Part shown: positions 9,131 through 17,643 of the stretch, one piece after another
Position numbering within the stretch: position 1 is the first letter of the stretch
Layout: the number at the start of each line of letters is the position of its first letter
From: a bacterium
Lineage (GTDB): Bacteria; Desulfobacterota; Binatia; HRBIN30; CADEER01
Direction of reading: 5' to 3'
NCBI GenBank assembly: GCA_030430165.1
Contig: JAUIGL010000014.1
Coordinates: 1 to 64,000 of the forward strand
DNA: 64,000 nt
Program-made: the position numbers and the translations under genes
The notes under the pieces: generated by a model
What the model saw: the letters and a program-made list of their open reading frames with translations, nothing else
Databases searched by the model: none
Told to the model about the DNA's origin: nothing

Positions 9131-10351
9131 ATGCCCCTGGCCCGCCAGCTTCGCCGATGCCTCCTGCGGGCGACGGCGTTCGCGCTCGCCAGCGCGGCCA
9201 CAGCCGGCGCCTTCGAGATCACCACGCCGGGCGATCGCACCATCACCATCCGCGGCTACTACAAAAATTTCTTCCTCGGCATCGACTCGAGCATCCCGCA
9301 AGTCGAGGACGGCATCTCCGACATCAACCGGCTGCGCCTGATGCTCGACTCCCGTATCAGCGACCGCTGGGAGGTGGCGGTACACTACGAGCAGATCGCC
9401 GAGGTCAATCCGCTACTCGGCGAACGGCTATTCTTCGAAACGCGCGACCGCCCCGGCCTCCACTCGCTCAGCTGGTCGATCCAAACCAACGACGATCTTT
9501 CCTGGCAGCAGGAGTTCGATCGCCTGTACGCGCGCGGGCGCATGGACTGGGGCGACGTGACCATCGGCCGCCAGGCGATCGGCTGGGGCGTCGGGATCAT
9601 CTGGGCGCCGCTCGACCTGCTGACCGGCTTCTCGCCGGTGCAGATCGATCGCGAGTACCGCCTCGGCATCGACGCCGGACGCGTCCTGGTGCCGCTCGGC
9701 GCCTTCTCCGAGCTCGACGCGATCTACGTCTTCTACGGCACCAGCTTCGACGACCAGGTGAGCGCGCTGCGCTGGCGCACCACTTTGGTCGAGTACGGGA
9801 TCGACGTCGGCGTCGTCGCCGGCAAGTTCTTCGAGGACGTCGTCCTCGGCGCGCTGATCGCCGGCCAGTACCGCGGCGTCGGCCTGCACTCGTCGATCAA
9901 CCTGACCCACTCCTACGGCGACGACGCCGGCCCCAAAGACTTCGCCCGTCTCGTGGTCGGCGCCGACTACCGCTTCGCCGGCAACGTGTTCGTGGTCGGC
10001 GAGTACTACTTCAACGGTTGGGGCGCGGGGTCGCCCGACGGCTACCTGTCACGCGCGACTTCCGAGCGCGTCGCCCGCGGCGAAATCTTCAACCTCGGCC
10101 GCCAGTACCTCGGCTTCGCCGTCGACTGGGAAGCGCATCCATTGGTCCACCTCCTGGGGCGCGGCCAGTGGAACCTGCTCGACCCGAGCGCCCAGGTCGG
10201 CCCGGCGGTGACGATCTCCCTCAGCGACGAAGCGCAACTCGAAGCCGGCGCCTACTTCGCTCTCGGCGCCGGCATCGAAGACCTGATGATCCAATCCGAG
10301 CTCGGCAGCGCACCGAACCTGTTCTATACCGCCGCCAAGATCTACTTCTGA
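9131..10351 (+). CDS. Predicted outer-membrane beta-barrel protein of the ABC operon
   Basis: This 406-residue protein has an N-terminal signal (ALASAATAGAFEITTPG) and alternating aromatic/polar strands throughout, such as ISDRWEVAVHYEQIAE and GNVFVVGEYYFNGWG. It ends in YTAAKIYF, the terminal-aromatic signature of BAM-assembled barrels. I do not recognise a named family. Its position as last gene of the transporter operon suggests it receives or exports the cargo at the outer membrane. It also contains GDVTIGRQAIGWGVGIIW, reminiscent of DUF1302-type barrels, but that link is weak. Confidence 0.75.
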   Translation: MPLARQLRRCLLRATAFALASAATAGAFEITTPGDRTITIRGYYKNFFLGIDSSIPQVEDGISDINRLRLMLDSRISDRWEVAVHYEQIAEVNPLLGERLFFETRDRPGLHSLSWSIQTNDDLSWQQEFDRLYARGRMDWGDVTIGRQAIGWGVGIIWAPLDLLTGFSPVQIDREYRLGIDAGRVLVPLGAFSELDAIYVFYGTSFDDQVSALRWRTTLVEYGIDVGVVAGKFFEDVVLGALIAGQYRGVGLHSSINLTHSYGDDAGPKDFARLVVGADYRFAGNVFVVGEYYFNGWGAGSPDGYLSRATSERVARGEIFNLGRQYLGFAVDWEAHPLVHLLGRGQWNLLDPSAQVGPAVTISLSDEAQLEAGAYFALGAGIEDLMIQSELGSAPNLFYTAAKIYF

Positions 10352-10414
10352 ACCACGCCCGAAGCTCGAGACTTTCACAGCAACGACGCGTGAGGTAGTT
10401 GGAGTCCGATTGCC

Positions 10415-11176
10415 ATGACTAATTCAATCGAGCTCCTACAGTTCCCCTACTCGCACTACAACGAGAAAGTCCGCTGGGCGCTCGATCGCAAGGGTGCCGA
10501 GCACACGCGCACCAATCTGCTGCCGGGGCCGCACGCGATGACCACGGTGCGCCTGACCGGGCAGACGCAGGTACCGATCGCGCGTTTCGGCGACGAGGTC
10601 GTCAACGGCTCGGCGGCAATCATCGACGAGCTCGAGCGTCGCTATCCGGAGCCGGCGCTCTACCCGGCCGATGACGCCGAACGCGAACGCGCGCTCGAGG
10701 TGCAGCGCTACTTCGACGACGAGATCGGCCCCATGGTACGGCGCGGGGTCTTCGCCGTGCTCACCCAGGAGCTCGACTACCTGGCGTCGATGTTCAGCGA
10801 GGGCCACGGCGCGACCAAGCGCCGCATCTACCGGGCGATGATGCCGGTCACCGCGGTGATCATGAAGAACTCGATGGGCGTGCGCGGCCGCGAGTCGATC
10901 GAAGAAGGCATCGCCGGCACCCAGGCCGGCCTCGACTTCGTCGCCCGCGAACGAAACCAACACGGGTTCCTGGTCGGCGACGAGTTCTCCGTTGCCGACC
11001 TGACCGCCGCCGCCCTGCTCGCCCCGGCGGTTGCGCCGCCCGACTCGACCATGTCAATCCCCGAACCGCGCCCCGAGCGGGTTCAACTGTGGCTCGGCAA
11101 ATGGGCCGACCACCCGGGGGCGAGCTGGGTGCTCGACACCTACGCCAAGCACCGAGGAAGGCCGGGAAAGAACTAG
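10415..11176 (+). CDS. Glutathione S-transferase family protein
   Basis: This 253-residue protein has an N-terminal thioredoxin-like domain (LLQFPYSHYNEKVRWALDRK, then TQVPIARFGDEVVNGSAAII with the conserved cis-Pro and Ser). The C-terminal helical domain includes FLVGDEFSVADLTAAALLAP, the GST N-capping motif. There is no active-site Cys at the position used by glutaredoxin-like GSTs; YSHYNEKV suggests Tyr or Ser chemistry. The substrate is unknown. The stop codon TAG at 11174-11176 abuts the left arm of a long inverted repeat that may be the terminator. Confidence 0.88.
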   Translation: MTNSIELLQFPYSHYNEKVRWALDRKGAEHTRTNLLPGPHAMTTVRLTGQTQVPIARFGDEVVNGSAAIIDELERRYPEPALYPADDAERERALEVQRYFDDEIGPMVRRGVFAVLTQELDYLASMFSEGHGATKRRIYRAMMPVTAVIMKNSMGVRGRESIEEGIAGTQAGLDFVARERNQHGFLVGDEFSVADLTAAALLAPAVAPPDSTMSIPEPRPERVQLWLGKWADHPGASWVLDTYAKHRGRPGKN

Positions 11177-11359
11177 CCGCAGATGAACGCAGATCTACGC
11201 TGATGGGGCTTCTCGAAAAAGTAAACACGGATGAACACGGAGGACACGGGTTCAGTTCACGGCTGTTTCGGTCCTGATGCTCACCCGTGTTCTCCGTGTT
11301 CATCCGTGGTGGGCTTTTTTACGGACAGCCATCAGCGCAGATCTGCGTCCATCTGCGGC
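11176..11359. repeat. Nested inverted repeats (two repeat units, double cruciform)
   Basis: The outer arms, 11176-11206 and 11329-11359, are imperfect inverted repeats of the CCGCAGATGAACGCAGATC type. The inner arms, 11226-11251 and 11283-11308, are 26 nt long with one mismatch and of the CACGGATGAACACGGA type. The inner right arm is followed by GGTGGGCTTTTTT, so the RNA hairpin plus U-run could terminate transcription of the GST gene. The element occupies essentially the whole space between convergent GST and nth. Confidence 0.88.
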
Positions 11360-11382
11360 CAAAAAAAAGGCAGGAACCCCAA

Positions 11383-12036
11383 TCAACGCCGCTTCGCCTC
11401 TTCCGCGATCCTCTTCTTGGTCGCCGCCCAGGAGCAGATCGGGCAGGCGGCGAGGTCGTGGCCGCGCGCCGGGCAGTAGCGGCGGCCGAAGTAGATGATC
11501 TGCAGGTGCAGCTTGTTCCAGCTCTCCCGCGGGAACACCTTCTTCAGGTCGCGCTCGGTCTTGTCTACCGACTTCCCGTTGGACAGGCTCCAGCGTGCCG
11601 CCAGTCGGTGGATGTGGGTGTCGACCGGAAACGCCGGCACTCCGAAGGCCTGAGACATGACCACGCTGGCGGTCTTGTGCCCGACCCCGGGTAGCGCCTC
11701 GAGCTCTTCGAACGTTTGCGGCACCGCACCGCCATGCTGCTCGACGAGGATTTGCGACAATCCCTGGATCGCCTTCGACTTGGCCGGCGACAGCCCGCAC
11801 GGACGGATGATGTCGCGAATCTCGTCGCTACCGAGGCGCGCCATCGTCTGCGGGTCGGACGCCACCGCGAACAGATGAGGCGTGACCTGATTGACCCGCT
11901 CGTCGGTACACTGCGCCGACAACAGCACCGCAACCAGCAGCGTATACGCATCCGCGTGATCGAGCGGAATCGGCACCTCGGGAAACAGCTCGTCGAGTGT
12001 CCGCTGGATCCGCACCGCCTTCTCCGCCCGAGTCAT
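11383..12036 (-). CDS. nth: Endonuclease III (base-excision DNA glycosylase/AP lyase)
   Basis: The ATG at 12034-12036 gives 217 residues, the normal size. The helix-hairpin-helix LPGVGHKTASVV carries the catalytic Lys, and FPVDTHIHRLA carries the catalytic Asp. The enzyme removes oxidised pyrimidines and nicks the abasic site. The C-terminal cluster region reads CPARGHDLAACPIC, giving only three cysteines spaced C-x9-C-x2-C instead of the usual four (C-x6-C-x2-C-x5-C), so the [4Fe-4S] cluster may be altered or absent. Longer in-frame extensions upstream run through repeats and are not credible. Confidence 0.94.
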   Translation of the reverse strand: MTRAEKAVRIQRTLDELFPEVPIPLDHADAYTLLVAVLLSAQCTDERVNQVTPHLFAVASDPQTMARLGSDEIRDIIRPCGLSPAKSKAIQGLSQILVEQHGGAVPQTFEELEALPGVGHKTASVVMSQAFGVPAFPVDTHIHRLAARWSLSNGKSVDKTERDLKKVFPRESWNKLHLQIIYFGRRYCPARGHDLAACPICSWAATKKRIAEEAKRR

Positions 12037-12117
12037 CGCCCGGCACCATACCGGTCCAACCGCGCGCGGCAAGAATCCCCAGTGTGAGGCAACACGATCT
12101 GAGTTTCCCAATTGGAC

Positions 12118-12136
12118 GGCCGGGCAAAGCCCGGCC
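12118..12136. repeat. Perfect 8-bp stem hairpin GGCCGGGC-AAA-GCCCGGCC
   Basis: This is a perfect inverted repeat with an AAA loop, in the 335-bp space between divergent nth and the PBP1A gene. It is followed at about 12140-12190 by short AGATCCCAG direct repeats. No gene is visible in this spacer; both features look like dispersed intergenic sequence. Promoters for the two divergent genes should also lie here, but no clear -35/-10 pair was identified. Confidence 0.75.
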
Positions 12137-12246
12137 CACCACCCCCAGATCCCAGCTCCCAGATCCCAGTTCCCGCCCGTCAGATCCCGCAACCAAAATC
12201 CCCAGTTGCCCCCACCCCCGCGCGCCGATATGTTTTTGCAGGAGGG

Positions 12247-12356
12247 CCGCAGGGCCGAGCTCATCGGAGCGCGCAAGCGCGCACGGGAGCGAAACTCAGA
12301 ACAATGCCCGCAGGGCCGAGCTCATCGGAGCGCGCAAGCGCGCACGGGAGCGAAAC
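12247..12356. repeat. Two-copy 49-bp direct repeat, 61-bp period
   Basis: The 49-bp sequence at 12247-12295 recurs exactly at 12308-12356, and similarity continues a few bases beyond one mismatch. Each copy contains the self-complementary GCGCGCAAGCGCGC. The second copy ends 15 bp before the PBP1A start, so it forms the 5' leader of that gene. The frame is open through both copies, but a translated extension is unlikely given the repeat nature. Confidence 0.88.
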
Positions 12357-12371
12357 GCAGAACGAACCGAC

Positions 12372-14714
12372 ATGGCGAAGAAGAAAGGAGCGCCTCGCAA
12401 GGGACGCAAGCGGCCCAAGCGCTTCTTCCGGCGTCTGGTGGTCGCCATGCTCTTTCTCGGCACGCTCGGCGTCGCCGCCGCCGCGGCGGTCGGCTACATG
12501 CTGTTCACCGAGCTCGACCAGACTCTGCCGCCGATCGACCGCATCGTCGAGTACAACCCGCCGGTGGCGACCCAGATCCTCGCCCGCGACGGAACCATCA
12601 TCGGCGAATTCTACAACGAGAAGCGCTACCTGGTTCCGCTCGAGCGCATCCCGGTGCACGTGCGGCAGGCGTTCATCGCCGCCGAGGACCAGTCCTTCTA
12701 CGAGCACCGCGGCATCGACCCGGTCGGCATCACCCGCGCTTTTCTCAACAACCTCGCCGCCGGCGGGCGCAAGGTCCAGGGCGGCAGCACAATTACCCAG
12801 CAGGTGGTGAAGTCGCTGCTGCTGTCGCCGAAGAAGAGCTACGAGCGCAAGATCAAGGAGATCATCCTCTCCCTCCGCCTGGAGAAGGAGCTGTCCAAGG
12901 ACGACATCCTGGCGCTCTACCTCAACCACATCTACCTCGGCAGCAGCGCGCACGGCATCGCCGCGGCGGCGCGCGAGTACTTCGGCAAGGACCCGTCAGG
13001 GCTGACCTTGCCGGAGGCGGCCCTGCTCGCCGGCCTGCCGCAGGCGCCGAGCCGCTATTCGCCCTTCCGCCACTGGCCGCGCGCCAAGAACCGCCAGCGC
13101 TACGTGCTGCGCCGCATGTACGAGTCCGAGTTCATCACCGCCGAAGAGCGCGAAGCGGCGCTGGCGCGGCCGATTGCCCTGGCGACGCGCCAGGGGAGCT
13201 TCCGCGCGGCGCCCTACTTCGTCGAGCTGGTGCGCCGGCAGATCGAAGAGAAGTACGAGTCGTCGAACGTCTACGACCTCGGCCTGCGGGTCCATACGAC
13301 GGTCGACATGCGCATGCAGGAGGCCGCCGAGAAGGCGGTGCGCGAGGGCTTGCGCAAGATGTCGAAGGACCACAAGAACTACCGCGACTCGTACCGGCGG
13401 ATGGACAGCGAGGAGCGCGCCATCTACCGCAAGCATCAGGAACTCTTGCTGCGCAACCACGAGCTCGAGGACGACCACCCCTACGAGGCGATCGTCTCCA
13501 GGGTCGGCAATGGCGTCGTCGAGATCGACGTCGGCCCCAACCGCGGGCTGCTGTTCTTGCCGCCCGACTCCGAGATCAAGCCCAAGAAAGACGATTTCTT
13601 CCTGGTACGGCTTTCCGAGAAGGACGAGGGCGAGGCGCCGCGTCTGTTCACGATCGACCCATCGCCGCCCGTCGAGGGAGCGTTGATCGCGATGGAACCG
13701 GTCACCGGTTACATCCGCGCCATGGTCGGCGGCTACGATTTCGGCCGCAGCCAGTTCAACCGCGCCACACAGGCGAAGCGCCAACCGGGATCGGCGTTCA
13801 AGCCACTGGTGTTCGCCGCCGCGCTCGACGCCAACCTGACACCGGCGTCGATCATTCTCGACGAGCCGATCACCTACGACGACCACGGTCGCGAGTGGAG
13901 CCCGCAGAACTTCGAGAAGAAGCACTACGGTCTGACCACGCTGCGCGAGGCGCTGACCCATTCACGCAACGTCGTGGCGGTCAAGCTCGCCGACCAGATC
14001 GGCATCGGCTACCTGGTCAGCTACCTCAAGCGCTTCGGCTTCAGCGGGCCCCTGCTGCGCAACTTGTCGCTCGCCCTCGGCTCGGCCGAGGTCTCGCCGC
14101 TCGAGCTCACCGTCGCCTACTCGGCACTCGCCAACGGCGGCAGCCTGACGACTCCGATCTTCATCACCAAGATCACCGACCACACCGGGCAGGTGCTCGA
14201 GCAGGCGACCATCGAGACCCGCGAGGCAATCCCGGCGACCACCGCCTACATGGTGACCAGCATGCTGCAGGACGTCGTCAACCGCGGCACCGGCAGGCGC
14301 GCCTCCGGCCTCAATCAACCGACCGCGGGCAAGACCGGCACCACCAACGACCTGCACGACGCATGGTTCATGGGTTTCACGCCGCAGATGCTCGCCGCGG
14401 TGTGGGTCGGCTTCGACAACAAGCGGTCGACCCGCGCCACCGGCGGACGCGTCGCCGCCCCGATCTGGAAGGACTTCATGGAAGTCGCCGTGAGCGGCCA
14501 GCCGCGCGGCCAGTTCGTCGTGCCGCAGGGCATCCGCTGCGTCCACATCGACCGCGTCACCGGAGTCCGAGCCGCAGCCGGCGGCGACGCCATCCTGGAA
14601 TGCTTCCGCGACGGCACCGAACCCCAACCCGGCTCCCTCCCCGCCATCCAGCTGATCCACTCGGAGCAGAAACGCGAGGACTCGGAGATGGAGTTTTTGC
14701 GGAATGATTTCTGA
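12372..14714 (+). CDS. Penicillin-binding protein 1A (bifunctional glycosyltransferase/transpeptidase)
   Basis: The ATG at 12372 starts a basic cytoplasmic tail (MAKKKGAPRKGRKRPK) and one helix, giving 780 residues. The GT51 domain shows FIAAEDQSFYEHRGID with the catalytic Glu and GGSTITQQVVKSLLL. An OB-like insert occupies roughly 320-430. The transpeptidase shows GSAFKPLVF (SxxK), THSRNVVAVK (SxN) and AGKTGTTND (KTG). It polymerises and cross-links peptidoglycan at the inner membrane. The gene appears monocistronic, flanked by repeat-bearing spacers. Longer in-frame starts upstream lie in the 49-bp repeats and are rejected. Confidence 0.96.
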   Translation: MAKKKGAPRKGRKRPKRFFRRLVVAMLFLGTLGVAAAAAVGYMLFTELDQTLPPIDRIVEYNPPVATQILARDGTIIGEFYNEKRYLVPLERIPVHVRQAFIAAEDQSFYEHRGIDPVGITRAFLNNLAAGGRKVQGGSTITQQVVKSLLLSPKKSYERKIKEIILSLRLEKELSKDDILALYLNHIYLGSSAHGIAAAAREYFGKDPSGLTLPEAALLAGLPQAPSRYSPFRHWPRAKNRQRYVLRRMYESEFITAEEREAALARPIALATRQGSFRAAPYFVELVRRQIEEKYESSNVYDLGLRVHTTVDMRMQEAAEKAVREGLRKMSKDHKNYRDSYRRMDSEERAIYRKHQELLLRNHELEDDHPYEAIVSRVGNGVVEIDVGPNRGLLFLPPDSEIKPKKDDFFLVRLSEKDEGEAPRLFTIDPSPPVEGALIAMEPVTGYIRAMVGGYDFGRSQFNRATQAKRQPGSAFKPLVFAAALDANLTPASIILDEPITYDDHGREWSPQNFEKKHYGLTTLREALTHSRNVVAVKLADQIGIGYLVSYLKRFGFSGPLLRNLSLALGSAEVSPLELTVAYSALANGGSLTTPIFITKITDHTGQVLEQATIETREAIPATTAYMVTSMLQDVVNRGTGRRASGLNQPTAGKTGTTNDLHDAWFMGFTPQMLAAVWVGFDNKRSTRATGGRVAAPIWKDFMEVAVSGQPRGQFVVPQGIRCVHIDRVTGVRAAAGGDAILECFRDGTEPQPGSLPAIQLIHSEQKREDSEMEFLRNDF

Positions 14715-14782
14715 CTGAATCTGGGCGCTGTTTCTGCACGAGGATCCGGAAGCTGGAAGCTAGCCTCGAAGAAAGAAAAAAA

Positions 14783-14933
14783 CCACGGATAAACACGGAT
14801 CGACACGGACAAGAAAAGAGCCCAAGAGACATCCCCGGAATCATTCCAACCTCATTCTGAACGACTCTGTGTCGATGGATGCCGATGCCGCTCCTCTCCT
14901 AGCGCCACAGTGATTATCCGTGTTTATCCGTGG
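14783..14933. repeat. Inverted repeat with perfect 18-bp arms (CCACGGATAAACACGGAT)
   Basis: The arm at 14783-14800 is the exact reverse complement of 14916-14933. Outside it, CTAGCCTC near 14760 and GAGGCTAG near 14947-14954 also pair. The element fills the space between the convergent PBP1A and deacetylase genes and belongs to the CACGGATGAACACGG family. It probably works as a bidirectional hairpin terminator. No gene is seen in this spacer. Confidence 0.85.
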
Positions 14934-14952
14934 TTCCTTGTTCTCTTTGAGG

Positions 14953-15978
14953 CTAGATCCCCTTCCAATACTCCCCCTGCACCTTCCTCACCGCCTCGAT
15001 GATCGGGGCGGCTCTGCTCTCTCCCGTGACCCCGGGAATATCCACGTCGCTGCGCAGCAGCTGGGCCATCACGGCGGCGCTCGAATCTCGGATGGCGGTC
15101 AGGTCGTAGCCGCCTTCGAGGACGGCGACGGCGCGGCCGTCGCAGCAGCGGTCGGCGACGCCGAGGAGCGAGCGCGCCATCCTGGCGAAGCCGGCCTCGG
15201 TGACTGCCATGCCGCCGAGCGGGTCGCGGGCGTGGGGATCGAAGCCGGCCGAGATGATGACGAACTCGGGCGCGAACTCCTCGGCGATCGGCGCGATCAC
15301 GGATTCGAAGGCGGCGGCGTACTCGACGTCACCGAAGCCTCCGGGAAACGGGACGTTGACGGTGAAGCCGGTGCCGTCGCCGCGGCCGACCTCGTCGATC
15401 GCCCCGGTGCCGGGGTAGAACGGATAGCGGTGGGTCGACATGTAGAGCACTCCTGGGTCCGAGTAGAACGAGTGCTGGGTACCGTTGCCGTGGTGAACGT
15501 CCCAGTCCATCACCAGGATGCGCTGCAGGCCGAACTTGGCGCGCAGATAGGCCGCCCCGATCGCCGCGTTGTTGAACAGGCAGAAGCCCATCGCCCGCGC
15601 GCGCTCGGCGTGATGTCCGGGCGGCCGCACCATGGCGAAGCCGTTGCCGAGCTCGCCAGCCATGACCTGGTCGAGGACCTCGAGCAAACCGCCGGCGGCG
15701 AGGGTGGCGGTGTCGAAGGACTCTGCGGAGAAAGGCGTGTCACCGTCGAACGCGCCGTGGGCGACGCCGCGCGTCGATGCAACCGCTTCGAAGTGGCCGT
15801 CGTCGTGTACCAGGGTGATCTCGTCACCGGTCGCCGCCCGGGGAGCGACCCGGCGCAGCCCCGGGCGCTCGGCAAATACGGGCAGCAGGACCTCGATCCG
15901 CTGGGCTCGCTCTGGGTGCCCGGCTCCCGTATCGTGGTGGGTGTATCTTTCGTCGAGAACGAATCCAGTTTCCTTCAT
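14953..15978 (-). CDS. Histone deacetylase family (acetylpolyamine amidohydrolase-like) protein
   Basis: This is a 341-residue arginase-deacetylase-fold enzyme. MVRPPGHHAERARAMGFC contains the charge-relay His pair. VMDWDVHHGNGTQ and IISAGFDPHARDPLG supply the zinc ligands, and LEGGYDL closes the site. Bacterial members deacetylate polyamines, acetoin-type or other acyl amines, and occasionally proteins. The substrate is not predictable here. It is divergent from tatB with about 115 bp between starts, which must contain both promoters. Confidence 0.94.
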   Translation of the reverse strand: MKETGFVLDERYTHHDTGAGHPERAQRIEVLLPVFAERPGLRRVAPRAATGDEITLVHDDGHFEAVASTRGVAHGAFDGDTPFSAESFDTATLAAGGLLEVLDQVMAGELGNGFAMVRPPGHHAERARAMGFCLFNNAAIGAAYLRAKFGLQRILVMDWDVHHGNGTQHSFYSDPGVLYMSTHRYPFYPGTGAIDEVGRGDGTGFTVNVPFPGGFGDVEYAAAFESVIAPIAEEFAPEFVIISAGFDPHARDPLGGMAVTEAGFARMARSLLGVADRCCDGRAVAVLEGGYDLTAIRDSSAAVMAQLLRSDVDIPGVTGESRAAPIIEAVRKVQGEYWKGI

Positions 15979-16093
15979 TCCAGGCCTCCACGATCGCGTT
16001 GACAGCCCTGGCGCATTGCTTTAGCCCCAAGTCCCGTGGAACTTGTTGTACGCCGCCCGCGTCGACGGGCACAACCATGAGCGACCCGTTCTA

Positions 16094-16549
16094 ATGTTTG
16101 GTATCGGCGCAACCGAGCTATTGGTGATTCTGGTAATCGCCCTGCTGGTACTCGGCCCGAGCAAGCTGCCCGAGGTGGCGAAGTTCCTCGGCAAAGGCCT
16201 CGCCGAATTCCGCCGTGCCACCGGCGACATCACCTCCGAGCTGCGCAGCGCCCAGAACGCCATCGACCGCGAGGCCAAGCAGGCTATGCGCGCCGCCAAT
16301 CTGGAAAAGGCGAAGGCCAAGAGAGCGGGCAACAAGGACAAGGCCGGCGCCAAGGACGAAGACGCCGAGGGCCCGGCGGGTGCCGCAGACCGCCCGCGCG
16401 GCAAAGCGCATCCGGGAGCGGTCGAGCGCGAGGACAAGGCTGCGGCTAGCGAGCCGAAGGCTGCGAAAGCGGTTGCCGAGGCCGCGAAGCCGGCACAGAA
16501 CGAGGCTGCGAGCTCGGCCGAGCCCAAACCCGACAAAGCGGAATCCTGA
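16094..16549 (+). CDS. tatB: Sec-independent protein translocase TatB (TatA/B family)
   Basis: The ATG at 16094 gives [21 protein letters not shown], a single N-terminal helix followed by an amphipathic helix ([20 protein letters not shown]). This is the TatA/B architecture; the Glu in the helix, the length of 151 residues and the position before tatC favour TatB. The C-terminal 90 residues are a low-complexity Ala/Glu/Lys tail. With TatC it forms the receptor for twin-arginine signal peptides. The exported cupin encoded at 37058 carries such a signal. No separate tatA lies in the window. Confidence 0.9.
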   Translation: MFGIGATELLVILVIALLVLGPSKLPEVAKFLGKGLAEFRRATGDITSELRSAQNAIDREAKQAMRAANLEKAKAKRAGNKDKAGAKDEDAEGPAGAADRPRGKAHPGAVEREDKAAASEPKAAKAVAEAAKPAQNEAASSAEPKPDKAES

Positions 16550-16585
16550 GGTCGGCGGCGCAATCAACGCAGCCGAGCTCTCTGC

Positions 16586-17362
16586 ATGCCCAGCGAACCC
16601 GACAGCACCACCATGCCGCTGACGGCGCACCTCGAGGAGTTGCGCTGGCGCATCCTCAAGGCACTCGGCGCCACCACCGTCGGCTTCATGCTCACCTATG
16701 GCTTCGCCGAGCTTCTCTTCAGCTTCCTGACCGCGCCGCTGATCACCCACGTCGGCGACTCGGTGAACCTGATCGGCACCGGGGTCACCGAGGCTTTCTT
16801 CACCAAGCTGAAGGTATCGTTGATCGCCGCGGTATTCGTCGCCAGTCCGGTGATCTTCTACCAGCTGTGGGCCTTCATCTCCCCCGGCCTGTACGACAGC
16901 GAGAAACGCCACGCCAAGCCGTTCGTCATCTTCTCGACCCTGTTCTTCAGCCTCGGCGCCGGCTTTTGCTACTACCTCGTCTTCCCCTTCGCCTTCGAGT
17001 TCTTCGTCGAGGAGTTCATGTCGATCGGCGTCAACCCGGAGCTGCGCATCGGCGAGTACCTCGGCTTCGCCTCGCGCATGCTGCTCGCCTTCGGCGTCAT
17101 CTTCGAGCTGCCGGTGCTGACCTACTTCCTCGCCCGGGTCGGCGTGGTCAACCACCGCCTGATGATCGCCTGGGCCCGCTACGCTTTCGTCGGCAGCTTC
17201 GTCGTCGCCGCGATCCTGACCCCAGCCGACGCCGCGTCGCAGTTCCTGATGGCCGGCCCGCTGATCATTCTCTACCTGATCAGCATCGGCGTCGCCTACC
17301 TCATCGGCCGCGAGACGATCACCGAAGAGGTCCCGGACGAGCCGGAGGACGACGACAAATGA
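16586..17362 (+). CDS. tatC: Sec-independent protein translocase TatC
   Basis: This 258-residue protein has six predicted helices. It opens with PLTAHLEELRWRILKALGA, the conserved TatC N-terminus with the HLxELR signal-recognition patch. Further family landmarks are FWAFISPGLY-like YQLWAFISPGLYDSEKR, FCYYLVFPFAFEFF and LLAFGVIFELPVLTYFLAR. It forms the core of the Tat translocon. It lies 36 bp after tatB. The start could also be the in-frame ATG at 16613, which begins closer to the conserved HLEELR block. Confidence 0.97.
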   Translation: MPSEPDSTTMPLTAHLEELRWRILKALGATTVGFMLTYGFAELLFSFLTAPLITHVGDSVNLIGTGVTEAFFTKLKVSLIAAVFVASPVIFYQLWAFISPGLYDSEKRHAKPFVIFSTLFFSLGAGFCYYLVFPFAFEFFVEEFMSIGVNPELRIGEYLGFASRMLLAFGVIFELPVLTYFLARVGVVNHRLMIAWARYAFVGSFVVAAILTPADAASQFLMAGPLIILYLISIGVAYLIGRETITEEVPDEPEDDDK

Positions 17363-17643
17363 GCCGGGTGATTCCGCTCTTCATCGAAGTCGCCCCGTCC
17401 GACATCGCGCTGCTGAAGTTCCTCTTCGAGTCCTACGAGGGCGTCGCGGTGGTGCGCACGCTCGACCGACACGAGGCGATCATCGTCGCCCTGGTCAGCG
17501 AGGACTTCATGGACGTCGCGCGCGGCATGCTCGATTCGCTCGCCGGCAGCGTCGACTTCCGCGAGATCCCGCCGCCACCGGCGGCGCGCGACGATTGGCT
17601 ACTGCAACACCTCACGCCGGCGCCGGAGCCAGCTCCGGCTTGA
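17359..17643 (+). CDS. DUF4911-like small protein
   Basis: The ATG overlaps the tatC stop as ATGA, so the gene is translationally coupled to tatC. The 94-residue product reads VIPLFIEVAPSDIALLKFLF, then EGVAVVRTLDRHEAIIVAL. This resembles the short DUF4911 family, which often follows tatC in deltaproteobacteria (from memory). The fold looks like a small alpha/beta ferredoxin-like sensor and the function is unknown. The 3' end overlaps the convergent ydcF-like gene by 32 bp, and an 8-bp perfect inverted repeat lies inside the overlap. Confidence 0.75.
   Translation: MSRVIPLFIEVAPSDIALLKFLFESYEGVAVVRTLDRHEAIIVALVSEDFMDVARGMLDSLAGSVDFREIPPPPAARDDWLLQHLTPAPEPAPA

Noticed and set aside
11997-12371. 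N-terminal extension of PBP1A
   Set aside because: The added sequence is encoded by dispersed and direct repeats; the ATG at 12372 gives the expected basic tail and membrane helix.
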